Assembly: GCA_030018715.1 (NCBI GenBank)
Contig: JASEHN010000004.1
Location: 1-23,026, forward strand
Origin: Thermodesulfobacteriota bacterium
Lineage (GTDB): Bacteria > Desulfobacterota > SM23-61
DNA: 23,026 nucleotides
Direction of reading: 5' to 3'
The position numbers and the translations under genes are program-made. The first letter of the stretch is position 1. Every line of letters begins with the position of its first letter. Below, in pieces: positions 7,635 to 15,572 of this stretch. Below the pieces are notes generated by a model. The model was not told the DNA's origin. It saw only the letters and a list, made by a program, of their open reading frames with translations, and did no database searches.

Positions 7635-8057
7635 TCAGTAGTAATCCACGAATGCTTTCATTCGGCTGGCGACTACCTGGGCTAAGTTGTCCATGATCTT
7701 TAGTCCAATTTTTGAGTCTTTGTGGACAAGTTCATAAAATTTCGGACTATTTATCACCAATACCTTTGAAGGAAGAATAGTAACAGCTGAAGCCGTGTAG
7801 CGATTTGGAGGAATCAGAAAAGACCAACCCAAAATCTTGCCGGGAGTTTGAATGGCAAAGTTGACCCCCTTCTTGAAGCTGATGGAAATAGCTCCCTGCT
7901 CCAGGATAAAAAGCTTACTGGCTCGGGCCCCCTCTTCGCATAAGGTGACCCCTTCAGGGACCATTTCTTCCTGGCAAAATTGAACAACAATTTTAAGTTC
8001 TTCTTCCCTTAGACCCTGGAAAATCTCAACATTTCTTAGCCGTTCAATCTGGATCAT
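7635..8057 (-). CDS. Single-domain cyclic-nucleotide-binding (CRP-like sensor) protein
   Basis: A 140-residue protein formed almost wholly by one CNMP-binding jelly-roll domain: LRNVEIFQGLREEELKIVVQFC, then VTLCEEGARASKLFILEQGAISI, GKILGWSFLIPPNRYTASAVTI and a closing VLVINSPKFYELV helix. No helix-turn-helix follows, so it is not a CRP-type transcription factor and would act by protein contact. The phosphate-binding cassette (normally an FGE...RxA pattern) reads LGWSFLIPPNRYTASA: the usual glutamate is absent, so the ligand may differ or be lost. Start chosen at ATG 8057, with AGGAG six bases upstream; an in-frame ATG at 8078 is less likely. It is the first gene of the five-gene minus-strand cluster. 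Confidence 0.8.
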   Translation of the reverse strand: MIQIERLRNVEIFQGLREEELKIVVQFCQEEMVPEGVTLCEEGARASKLFILEQGAISISFKKGVNFAIQTPGKILGWSFLIPPNRYTASAVTILPSKVLVINSPKFYELVHKDSKIGLKIMDNLAQVVASRMKAFVDYY

Positions 8058-8401
8058 TTTTTCTCCTCTGGGAAGCAAAGGAATAAAACCAAAGGTCCGT
8101 AGGAATGTTTTTTAACTATTAGAAATCTCCCTGAACAATTCCATAAAACACAGGAATCTTTACATTTATTCGGTAATTTTGCTTAAAAACTTAAGAAATA
8201 ATTATGATTTCTTCCAAAATCAATCGGTAGGTAAGTTCGCTTACTCTGTCTATGCCTTCTATGCCTTTTCCCCAATCTATATCGCGCCAATTTATAATAG
8301 CGGATTTGGGACCAACGGTCAATTATAAATCGATTACCGATAATTTCCTTGCCTTTTCATGAGGGTTAAATATAAAATGGCGGCCAGGGAGCAGATCAAA
8401 C
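8058..8401. promoter_or_regulatory. Divergent intergenic region between the sensor-GTPase cluster and the 8402 gene
   Basis: This 344-base AT-rich region must hold the promoters of both divergent units. For the plus gene, TTGCCT (8349-8354) and TATAAA (8371-8376) are 16 bases apart, about 26 bases ahead of the ATG. I see no convincing -35/-10 pair for the minus cluster. A short hairpin, GGTAAG-TTCG-CTTAC, lies near 8230. No open frame of interest. Confidence 0.35.
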
Positions 8402-9391
8402 ATGGAAGATTATGAAATAATCCAGAAAGAGCGGGATCGCCAGGTTGTGGAGATTGTTTACCACTTTCTCCAAGCGGTTGTGACTTTCCGTCAGCAATAC
8501 GAGAAGCATAAACACGGAGCCCTTCACTTTTCCGACCTGGCCAAACTCGTCGATGACCGGGGGCAGAGCATCCTTTATGCCCTAAAAGAACTCTCCCATG
8601 CTTTGTATCGCCGGGGTTCTCCGTTCGTTTCCGAAAAGGAGCAAATCTTCGATTTAACCATTGGCTCCATCTTCCATTTAGCCATGAAAATGCGGGAGGA
8701 TCTTTATCAACTGGAAATTTACGGCCCTAAATATATGGCTTTGATAGAGAAGGGAGATTATCCTCCAGAACAGGAGAATCTGGTCCGAAAGTTTCGGGAC
8801 ATTCTTTCCCGCGCGGAAACGAGTTTCCAGGAAGGAATGGAAGAAATTGCCGTTCTAACGAAGGATGTTTTTCGCCAGTTCAAAGAGCTCCTTTTCGAAT
8901 ACCGGGAAAACGGGCTCCTTCTCCGTTTTTTTATGGAAGAAACAAACCTTTTGGAAGAGGTGATAGGCCAAGATGCTTTAAAGGAGCTTTTTCGAGTTCT
9001 CTATGCTCAAGATGAAGCCCGGGCCTACCGCCTGGCCGGGGAATCATATTTTCAAAGCTCCTATTTCAGCAGGGCGGTTAAAAATTTCTCCCTGGCCCTG
9101 GAAAAAAGTCCTGGGGATGAAACGCTTCAATTCAAAATCTATCTGAGCCAAGGAATGGAGCAATTCTATTCCTTTGACCCCTATCAGGCGCTGAAGTTCT
9201 TCGAGAAATGTTTAGCTTTGGCCGGAAAAGTAGAAGTTTTGGAAACCAACAAAGCCATGATCCGCAGGGTTTGCCAGAAAATCCAGGAAGAATTTCCGGG
9301 GAGAAGAAAAAGCGACCAGCACCGCGATCTAGTTAAAAAGGCGCAATCCCTCCTGCGCCACCTGCAAGAGTTGCCCCTTGCGCCATCCTAA
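8402..9391 (+). CDS. Unrecognised helical protein with TPR-like C-terminal half
   Basis: A 329-residue, soluble, strongly helical protein. The N-terminal half (1-180) is charged and probably alpha-helical, with YHFLQAVVTFRQQYEKH and a region near 35-65 (LHFSDLAKLVDDRGQSILYAL) that could be a helical bundle. Residues about 205-285 look like two or three TPR-type hairpins: AYRLAGESYFQSSYFSRAVKNF, then ALEKSPGDETLQFKIYLSQ and YDPYQALKFFEKCL-like spacing. No catalytic motif or membrane segment is visible. The ATG has only a weak AGGGAG ribosome site 10 or so bases upstream. It is divergent from the GTPase cluster, and its TPR content suggests it belongs with it functionally; that link is an inference. 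No family name can be given. Confidence 0.75.
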   Translation: MEDYEIIQKERDRQVVEIVYHFLQAVVTFRQQYEKHKHGALHFSDLAKLVDDRGQSILYALKELSHALYRRGSPFVSEKEQIFDLTIGSIFHLAMKMREDLYQLEIYGPKYMALIEKGDYPPEQENLVRKFRDILSRAETSFQEGMEEIAVLTKDVFRQFKELLFEYRENGLLLRFFMEETNLLEEVIGQDALKELFRVLYAQDEARAYRLAGESYFQSSYFSRAVKNFSLALEKSPGDETLQFKIYLSQGMEQFYSFDPYQALKFFEKCLALAGKVEVLETNKAMIRRVCQKIQEEFPGRRKSDQHRDLVKKAQSLLRHLQELPLAPS

Positions 9392-9776
9392 ATTTCCACA
9401 ACTTGATAGTATAGGAATTTCCTTTTCCCAACTTTAGTCCGCCTTAGGAGGATCACTTTAGACGCCTTTAATACTTGACTCGGATTCTTCACTTTTCCTT
9501 AATCATGGTTTTCGTAATCTGCGATCTCTGTACTACTAACGTTCATATTCTCGAAAATTTTGTTAAGATTTTTTTTAAAGACTTTTATCTGGATTTATTT
9601 GCGTTCGTCAGGGTTCTAATTTATTTTTTGTTCTAAATTTTTGGTTATAGCTCTGTGATCTCTGTGGCTAAAGCGTTTGGGTTGCGGCTCCGCCGCACTG
9701 TGCCCTCTGTGGCTAATTTAATTGTATAGGAATTCCCTTTTTTAACTTTAGGCACTTTAGTTCACTTAACTTGATC
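9392..9776. repeat. Repeat-rich intergenic region between convergent genes
   Basis: A GTATAGGAATTYCC element followed by CTTTT and ACTTTAG occurs twice in direct orientation, at 9409-9437 and 9724-9751. Inside, an 18-bp segment with CTCTGTGGCTA occurs at 9653-9670 and 9698-9715, flanking a small hairpin TGCGGC-TCC-GCCGCA at 9683-9697. Reverse-complement copies of the first element lie at 1-29 and 152-180. No gene was seen here. The block sits between two convergent stop codons, where insertions are tolerated. Confidence 0.6.
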
Positions 9777-10784
9777 TTAATACCGTAAGCCATTGATTTG
9801 ATCATCTTCGGCCGGTTTTACCAAGAGGCGTCCCCGAAGATTTTCGATATCCTGTCCATAGCTCATTTCGACCTCATCCTGCGATTTAGCCTTGCTGTAT
9901 CGGGCTACGATAGAGGCTGCCAGGCATAAGCTCCTTTCTCCTTCCTCTCCTCGGATCAAACCCAGCGGCCCAGGAATACCCTGGACTTTTAGAAAAATAT
10001 CCCTCCCCTTTTTGAATTTTATCAATTTCTGATTCTCTTCATCCCGTCTTCCCACCACCAGAAGCCCATTACCGGGCAATTGAAAATGTCTTCCCATCTG
10101 AAGAAGGAGGATTTCTTCCGTTGAAATGGTAGGACATTGAGCGAAATATTTTCTGAACCGGTTGGCCAGCGCAACGTCTGTAAGAAGGCAGCCCCCTGCC
10201 GGCGAAGGATAATGGCGGAAACCCATCTCCTCGGCCAGTTTCATCTGAGGCTTACGGCTGCGCCCGGTGAGAGCGAGAAGTTTTCCCCGGTTTACCAGGC
10301 CTTCCAGCTCTGGGCGAGTGGGCTTAAGATTTTTAGCGCAAAGTGGCCGCAAAAGCACTCCTTCGGTGCCAGAATCCCGTTCGACAACACGCAAGGTATC
10401 CCTGCGCTGAGACATGGGCCTCTGACCTAACACCTCCCCTGTAATCAGAAAATCGGCCTTCTCTTCTTCCATCAGGCCCCTGGCTTTGGTGAAAAGGAAA
10501 ATCTTGCAGTCGATACAGGGATTGAAGTTCTTACCGTATCCATAACGGGGATAGCGGAGAACCTGGAAATATTCTTCACTTACGTCGATGATTCTTGCTT
10601 GAATTCCGTAGAGGCGTCTCCAGCTTTCTTCATAACGGCCTTCCTCTCCCTTTTTGCTGTAACCGAAAAAGGGGGTAATGAAATGGAGGGCGGTGACTTC
10701 AATTCCCTGGTCCATGATCAGACGGGTGGCCAGGAGGCTATCCAAACCGCCGGATAGCAGGGAGAAAGCTTTTCTCCGGCTCAT
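9777..10784 (-). CDS. PP-loop tRNA 4-thiouridine synthase-like enzyme with C-terminal NFACT-R-like domain
   Basis: A 335-residue cytoplasmic protein. The N-terminal PP-loop ATPase has SGGLDS at residues 11-16, which adenylates the substrate in ThiI/MnmA-type tRNA thiolases. Further conserved parts are NPCIDCK (C90, C93) and PSPAGGC (C199), which could carry sulfur or bind a metal cluster, and GEVLGQRPMSQ. The C-terminal ~110 residues resemble the NFACT-R_2 RNA-binding domain found fused to such PP-loops in anaerobes. It lacks the THUMP and rhodanese domains of classical ThiI. The start ATG overlaps the stop of the transglutaminase-like gene by one base, so translation is probably coupled. The target nucleoside is not known from sequence. 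Confidence 0.8.
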   Translation of the reverse strand: MSRRKAFSLLSGGLDSLLATRLIMDQGIEVTALHFITPFFGYSKKGEEGRYEESWRRLYGIQARIIDVSEEYFQVLRYPRYGYGKNFNPCIDCKIFLFTKARGLMEEEKADFLITGEVLGQRPMSQRRDTLRVVERDSGTEGVLLRPLCAKNLKPTRPELEGLVNRGKLLALTGRSRKPQMKLAEEMGFRHYPSPAGGCLLTDVALANRFRKYFAQCPTISTEEILLLQMGRHFQLPGNGLLVVGRRDEENQKLIKFKKGRDIFLKVQGIPGPLGLIRGEEGERSLCLAASIVARYSKAKSQDEVEMSYGQDIENLRGRLLVKPAEDDQINGLRY

Positions 10785-12013
10785 TACTTGGCCCTCGGGA
10801 CGCTGGCAGGTTTTGGCCCGGGTTTTAAGGAGGGCTTGGGTGAGGGCCCCAAAGGGGGCAGGACAATATCAATATTCTTCACTTCCCCTTTAGTCGCCTG
10901 AAGATTCTTTTCCACTTCTCCATAGCCCTCAACCCGGATGGTCACCCGGTATTCCCCACTATCAAGGCCCAGGAGAGAGTAAAGGCCTTTTTCAAAAGGT
11001 ATCGCCTTGCCTTGAATCCCTTCCCATAAGACGATGTTCCCCCTGGTAATGGGTTTTCCAAAAGCATCCTTAATCAACCCAAAGATCGTCCCATACTGCT
11101 GTTGCCCCGATTGCCGGGCCAGGATGTCTTTTTTGGGCAGGGAGAGTTGATCTATGGCCAAGGTGGAGTTTTCTTCATAGAAGATCGTGAAGGTGGTAGC
11201 TTCCTCCACATCCAGGCCTCCGCCTTTGATACCCCTTGGGTTGAGGTTGACTCCTTTTATGTAGCGAAGAACATGAAAAGGGTCAACGAAATTTTTCGAA
11301 TGAAGTAAATCAGAAAAAGTCCAACCAATATCCGGGTAATAGACTTCAATCCAGGCATGATAACCGCCACCGCTGATCTGTACCCCCCAGTATTTTTTCG
11401 AAATCCCCCAGTCATAACCTGGAGGCAGGTATCCGCCGGCATAGCGTGCTGGTATTCCTATACTCCGCAACATGGCGATGGCCAGGTTGGTATAACCGAC
11501 GCAGGACGCGATCTTGTTGTAAAAAACCGACCTTCCGTCCTGGGGGGTATTGCGGCCGGCATCATATGTGTGATGATCCACAATCCAGTTGAAAACTGCG
11601 CATACCGCTTCATGTATGGTCCGCATATCCTGGGTCAATTTCTTGGAAAGGGCTGCGATGGCCGGTTCATTGACGGGAATGTCTTTATCCACTCCTAAAA
11701 ACAGATTCGTTTCCTTGGGGAGCTGGGCCGCCGGGAAGGGGAAATCAGCCTTCGAGTTTAAGGGTTTAAGGTTGATCTCGATCATGATTCTTTTGCTGAA
11801 TTCGTCTTCCTGGAGGACGCGTTGGGAATAAGAACTATTGGCGTAATGGGGCAGGAATTCTACCCCCAGAGGATTAACGATGTCATAGACGATTGTATGC
11901 TTTCCGGTAATCACTTTTGTTCCGGCCGAAGCCGGGTGAAGACCTCCATTGAGCAAGACCCCTAAAAAGATCAAATAGCCGATCAGAATAAATCTTCCTC
12001 TCATCCATCTCAC
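10784..12013 (-). CDS. Exported transglutaminase-like protein with a C-terminal beta-sandwich domain
   Basis: A 409-residue protein with a signal peptide (about 1-30: RGRFILIGYLIFLGVLLNGG, cleavage near ASAGT). The transglutaminase-like papain-fold core spans about 130-260. The triad is visible as C171 in SCVGYTNLAIAMLRSIGIPAR, H219 in GGYHAWIEVYYPDIGW, and D235 in FSDLL. Residues about 305-390 form a carboxypeptidase-regulatory-like or PEGA-type beta-sandwich (GTIFGLIKDAFGKPITRGNIVL, YSLLGLDSGEYRVTI). The C-terminus is a proline-rich tail (PSPKPSLKPGPKPASV). It should act in the periplasm or at the cell surface, as a protease, amidase or crosslinker; the substrate is unknown. The next gene upstream encodes an LPP20-like periplasmic protein (33-base gap), and the PP-loop gene follows directly. 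Confidence 0.85.
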   Translation of the reverse strand: MRWMRGRFILIGYLIFLGVLLNGGLHPASAGTKVITGKHTIVYDIVNPLGVEFLPHYANSSYSQRVLQEDEFSKRIMIEINLKPLNSKADFPFPAAQLPKETNLFLGVDKDIPVNEPAIAALSKKLTQDMRTIHEAVCAVFNWIVDHHTYDAGRNTPQDGRSVFYNKIASCVGYTNLAIAMLRSIGIPARYAGGYLPPGYDWGISKKYWGVQISGGGYHAWIEVYYPDIGWTFSDLLHSKNFVDPFHVLRYIKGVNLNPRGIKGGGLDVEEATTFTIFYEENSTLAIDQLSLPKKDILARQSGQQQYGTIFGLIKDAFGKPITRGNIVLWEGIQGKAIPFEKGLYSLLGLDSGEYRVTIRVEGYGEVEKNLQATKGEVKNIDIVLPPLGPSPKPSLKPGPKPASVPRAK

Positions 12014-12046
12014 CTCTGAAATAATAAAGGATTCCGTACTTTGGCC

Positions 12047-13120
12047 TCAGTCATAGACAATCATGACCCGACCATTCTTCAAGTATCCTGTATAGGGCGC
12101 GGTGGTAAGGACAACCTGGGCATCGCGGTTGGAGATGACTACGTCGGTCCTCTTTTCTCCAGAAATATTCAGGCCGGAAATCACGTACGGGTCGGCTGTG
12201 ACTCTTTGATTTTTGCTGGCGGCATCCACATCTTTGGCATAGCCAACCAATCCCATCTTGATCAACTCTCTCTGCTCCAAGCTATGCGAGCTGTAAACCA
12301 TCTCCCCTTTCTCATTAAGAATTTTGGGGACGAGCGCTGGACGCAGCCCCAACTTCCTGGCGTCCACGATCAAGCCGGTATAATCTAATTTTTTTAAATC
12401 TATCTTCTCTTCGATTTTGGCCTGAATTTCCGGAGTTAACTGAACTTTCTTTTCCGCAGGCGGAAGAGGCACAGCCAATTTGGCCTCCTTGGGCGGAGGC
12501 GGAGGCGGTGGGAGTACGGGCAATTTGACATCCTTGGGCGGAGGCGGAGGGGCAGGCGGGGGTGATGGTTTCGGCACCTCAGGAATTGCCGGACCCGAAA
12601 CCTTAGGCGGCGGCAAAGGTTTCTGCAGGGGAATTATCGCAGGAATGGGCATCAACGGCGTGGTAATAGGCGGCAACTCTTGCAGCATCACCTCTAAAAG
12701 TTCACCCGTTAGATTGATGGCTACAGTAACTTCCACCGCGCCATCACTCAAATACCGCTTGTCCACCACGGTTGCCCCTTTAACGATCCCGCTAACTCGG
12801 GTCATCACTACATCGCTTTTGGTTGTAAAGTTTTCCACGGTCGTGTCAGCATCCACTCGCACGCCTTTCACGGCTTCCAGCAGATTTCGTAGGGCATCCG
12901 CCTTGGCTGCTCGTTCAGCCATAAGACGAGCCTGGGCAATCACGGTCACAACGGTGGGGGGCACTCCACTTCCCTTGGCCGTTACTCTGCCCTGAGTCCA
13001 GTTAATCATCCCGCTTTGCAGACGTTCCACTACTTCCTTTCCTTCGGACGCGAAGACTGACATTGCCCAAACCATCAGCGCCAAGAAAATCCCCGAGATT
13101 AAAAATCCAATCTTCCTCAT
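12047..13120 (-). CDS. LPP20-like exported protein with a proline-rich linker
   Basis: A 357-residue protein. The signal peptide (about 1-24) ends at SVFA-SEG, with no lipobox cysteine, so it is probably periplasmic and soluble. Residues about 40-145 match the LPP20 pattern: INWTQGRVTAKGSG, ARLMAERAAKADALRNLLEAVKGV, and a strand ending GAVEVTVAINL. LPP20/FlgP-type proteins are envelope proteins, in some species linked to flagella. A proline-rich region (about 150-225) has two near-copies of a PPPPPPKxxKLxVPLPP unit. The C-terminal ~110 residues (YTGLIVDARKLGLRPALVPKI and ADPYVISG) resemble a second alpha/beta domain often found after LPP20. The ATG is preceded by a GGGGGGAAG ribosome site. 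Operon partner of the transglutaminase-like gene. Confidence 0.75.
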   Translation of the reverse strand: MRKIGFLISGIFLALMVWAMSVFASEGKEVVERLQSGMINWTQGRVTAKGSGVPPTVVTVIAQARLMAERAAKADALRNLLEAVKGVRVDADTTVENFTTKSDVVMTRVSGIVKGATVVDKRYLSDGAVEVTVAINLTGELLEVMLQELPPITTPLMPIPAIIPLQKPLPPPKVSGPAIPEVPKPSPPPAPPPPPKDVKLPVLPPPPPPPKEAKLAVPLPPAEKKVQLTPEIQAKIEEKIDLKKLDYTGLIVDARKLGLRPALVPKILNEKGEMVYSSHSLEQRELIKMGLVGYAKDVDAASKNQRVTADPYVISGLNISGEKRTDVVISNRDAQVVLTTAPYTGYLKNGRVMIVYD

Positions 13121-13169
13121 TGGATTCTTCCCCCCCTTTCTGTTGTCCTGGTGAAAAAATCTTTTTTTA

Positions 13170-13199
13170 AAAATATCACGGTTTTTGAAATTCTGTCAA
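13170..13199 (-). promoter_or_regulatory. Sigma70-type promoter of the LPP20-transglutaminase-PP-loop operon
   Basis: On the minus strand a consensus -35 TTGACA (13194-13199) and TATTTT (13170-13175) are 18 bases apart, followed by an A/T-rich stretch and then the ribosome site of the LPP20-like gene. Transcription would begin near 13163. Confidence 0.55.
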
Positions 13200-13226
13200 T
13201 CGACCGAAATGACAGCCAGATCTACA

Positions 13227-13871
13227 TTATTCTTTCCACCCATAATCACCCAGAAGGGGCACAAACACGCAACCGGTAATTTCTTCCTCTTTAAAATGGC
13301 CTCCTTTGCGGGTTACTTTGTAAAGCGTCTGAGTATAGCGTGGGCCCACCGGGATAACTAACCTGCCTCCTTCGGCCAACTGGGAAAGAAGTGTCGTGGG
13401 AATCTCTGGAGCTCCGGCAGTAACGATGATCCCGTCAAAGGGGGCCTTTTCCGGCCATCCTTTTGTCCCGTCCCCATCGAGGAATAAAATATTCCTGTAA
13501 CCGAGATCCTGCAACGTCATCCGGGCTTTTTGAATAAGCGCAGGAATTCGTTCCACCGTGAAAACAAGTCGGCAAAGCTCTGCCAGTATGGCTGTTTGAT
13601 ACCCGGAACCTGTGCCGACTTCTAAAATCCGCTCATCACCTTTCATCTCCAGGGACTGGGTCATGATAGCCACCATGTAAGGCTGGGAAATCGTCTGGCC
13701 TTCTCCAATGGGTAGCGGGCGGTCTTCGTAGGCGGACGATTGATAATCGGCGGGAACAAAAGATTGGCGAGGGATTTTGGCCATGGCCTCCAGGACACGA
13801 TGGTCAACGATGTCCCTTTTGCGCAGTTGCTCTTCAACCATGGCCAGTCGTTCTTTTTGCAAATCCCGCAC
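13227..13871 (-). CDS. pcm: Protein-L-isoaspartate O-methyltransferase
   Basis: Uses S-adenosylmethionine to methylate L-isoaspartyl residues, starting repair of aged proteins in the cytoplasm. It shows the PIMT motif set: MVEEQLRKRDIVDHRVLEAM near the N-terminus, LPIGEGQTISQPYMVAIMTQ, SAM-binding motif I ILEVGTGSGYQTAILAEL, and FDGIIVTAGAPEIP. I place the start at a GTG (13871), which gives 214 residues, normal for the family, and has AAGGAAG about seven bases upstream. A TTG at 13895 would add eight residues of no family character. It begins 30 bases after the apgM stop and is probably co-transcribed with it. Identification is firm. Confidence 0.92.
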   Translation of the reverse strand: MRDLQKERLAMVEEQLRKRDIVDHRVLEAMAKIPRQSFVPADYQSSAYEDRPLPIGEGQTISQPYMVAIMTQSLEMKGDERILEVGTGSGYQTAILAELCRLVFTVERIPALIQKARMTLQDLGYRNILFLDGDGTKGWPEKAPFDGIIVTAGAPEIPTTLLSQLAEGGRLVIPVGPRYTQTLYKVTRKGGHFKEEEITGCVFVPLLGDYGWKE

Positions 13872-13900
13872 AGACTGGCTTCCTTTTTGGACCAAAATTA

Positions 13901-15109
13901 CTACGCCCCGAATTTCGTCAATCTCCGGGCGTGGGCAAGAGCCAAAGGCATGAGCTGCACAGAAGGCATCTTCCCCAGAACACCGCTGATACAGCTAACC
14001 TCGTCAAATTTCTTAACCGGGTCAATCAAGCAACATTGGGAATGCAGGATGACCGGCAATGGATGCCAGCTATGACTACGCAGCTTGGCTGGGGTGGAGT
14101 GATCTCCGGTCACTACCAGAACATCCGGGTTGATCGCCCGCACTTGCGGAATGAATTGATCCACTTCTTCGATCACCGCCACTTTCGCATCAAAATCTCC
14201 ATCTTCACCCCGGGAATCTGTCTGTTTGACGTGCAAAAAAAAGAAGTCATACTCGGCGAAATGATCGGCCAGAGCCTTGAATTCCTCCTTAAGAGTGCTT
14301 ACGGACGAAACAACCGACATTCCTACCAGCCGGCTGATTCCCCGGTACATGGGGTAGGCAGCAATGGCCAGGGCATTTAAGCCATAGCGTTCTTTCATTG
14401 AAGGATAACGGGTATGCTTGGCAAAACCACGGAGAAGTACCATATTGGCCTTGGGTTCATCTGCAAGGATATTTTGGCTCTGAGAGATAAATTCCTCCAC
14501 AAGCTTTGCTGTACCCTCTGCCTCCGGAATCATCGCTTTTGGTTTGAAGGGAAGGACGCCTTCCCGCTCAGGGTCCGTATCCTCGATCTCCCCTCTTAAT
14601 CCTTCTCCCCGAAGAACCAGGACAGCCCGGTGTTCCTTTACCGGTTCAACAATCACTTCCACTGCCCGGCTTAGCTGCAAACTTCCCTTAAGCTTGCGGC
14701 AGATTCGTTCGTTGGTCTCATTGGAGATTCGCCCGGCCCTGCGGTCGATGACCTTTCCATTATTGTCGATGGTGGCATAATTGATCCGGGCTACAACATC
14801 GCGTTCGGTTAGGGGAAAATCAATTCCCGTCGCCTCCAGAATTCCCCGCCCGATGTTGTACTGGAAAGGGTCATAGCCGAAGAGGGCAAAGTGGGCAGGA
14901 CCACTCCCGGGTGTGATCCCCGGAGAAATAGGCTCCAAAAGTCCGCAGGAAGAGACCTCGGCCAATTGATCCAGGTTAGGCTTCCTGGCCGCCTGCAGTT
15001 CTGTCCCGCCCTTTTCTTCGACCTGGATTCCGCCCACACCGTCAAGGATAATAAAAACAATCTTCGATGAGGCCGGCGTCAGCAGATCGGTTAAAAGACT
15101 GGGGTCCAT
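13901..15109 (-). CDS. apgM: 2,3-bisphosphoglycerate-independent phosphoglycerate mutase, archaeal type
   Basis: Interconverts 3- and 2-phosphoglycerate in glycolysis and gluconeogenesis. It belongs to the alkaline-phosphatase superfamily and binds two metal ions. It has about 402 residues, the ApgM length. Motifs are the metal-binding D23 in IILDGVGG, the phosphoryl-accepting serine in TPGSGPAHFALFGYDP (S69), ARINYATI with DRRAGRIS, and the C-terminal metal site VVTGDHSTPAKLRSHSWHPLP. I start at ATG 15109, preceded by GGAGG; an in-frame ATG at 15124 is within the ribosome-site region. ApgM is the common form in archaea and many deltaproteobacteria. First gene of an apgM-pcm pair. Confidence 0.93.
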   Translation of the reverse strand: MDPSLLTDLLTPASSKIVFIILDGVGGIQVEEKGGTELQAARKPNLDQLAEVSSCGLLEPISPGITPGSGPAHFALFGYDPFQYNIGRGILEATGIDFPLTERDVVARINYATIDNNGKVIDRRAGRISNETNERICRKLKGSLQLSRAVEVIVEPVKEHRAVLVLRGEGLRGEIEDTDPEREGVLPFKPKAMIPEAEGTAKLVEEFISQSQNILADEPKANMVLLRGFAKHTRYPSMKERYGLNALAIAAYPMYRGISRLVGMSVVSSVSTLKEEFKALADHFAEYDFFFLHVKQTDSRGEDGDFDAKVAVIEEVDQFIPQVRAINPDVLVVTGDHSTPAKLRSHSWHPLPVILHSQCCLIDPVKKFDEVSCISGVLGKMPSVQLMPLALAHARRLTKFGA

Positions 15110-15138
15110 GATATCCTCCGCCATCGAATCACTTTACA

Positions 15139-15267
15139 ATGATCCCTACCCTTTACCTCCTCAAGTTTATGGTGGCAAATGATCTTAGAGAAATTGCCCA
15201 GAACGAGAACCTACACCTGGCCGTTCAAGAATGCGCTTATCAGTTACTCCACGATGTTCAAAGCTAA
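15139..15267 (+). other. 42-codon open frame of unknown status
   Basis: In the gap between the divergent apgM and oxidoreductase genes there is a short plus frame from an ATG at 15139 to TAA 15265-15267. It contains LREIAQNENLHLAVQECAYQLL, which is helical and protein-like. It has no ribosome site and no recognised family. It could be a remnant of a larger gene. The rest of the gap (15268-15572) holds T-runs and a TATAAT at 15466 with no fitting -35, and otherwise nothing I can name. Confidence 0.25.
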
Positions 15268-15572
15268 AATGGCTTTCAGACTTTGGGCGCTTCCGGCTGG
15301 CTGACTGGCGCTGCTGTTTGAGATTTTCTTTTTTCCTGTTTTTTTTTGCCCTTAAGTCGAAAGCGATGCTGCATCCTTTTGTGTTTACTTTTTGAGTTTG
15401 CCAAAAATTTCCCCTTTCTTTGTTTTTTCAGATAGAATATAGAAAAAATTTTAAAAAATCAACTGTATAATTTAGTTAAGCCCGACGCCAGCAGGCCTCC
15501 TGGCAGCGGAAATTTTTCTGGCGGGCTGGAAGCGGATTTTGCTGGGTGTGTGAACCAAAAGGAGGGTTCAGT

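Noticed and set aside
9392..9776. CRISPR-like array
   Set aside because: Repeats are only two copies each, of unequal spacing, with no regular spacers.
12480..12995. Glycine-rich plus-strand open frame opposite the LPP20-like gene
   Set aside because: The glycine runs are the complement of the proline-rich linker codons; no independent coding evidence.
15466..15471. TATAAT as the -10 of the oxidoreductase promoter
   Set aside because: No -35-like hexamer lies 16-18 bases upstream; the region is a run of A and T.
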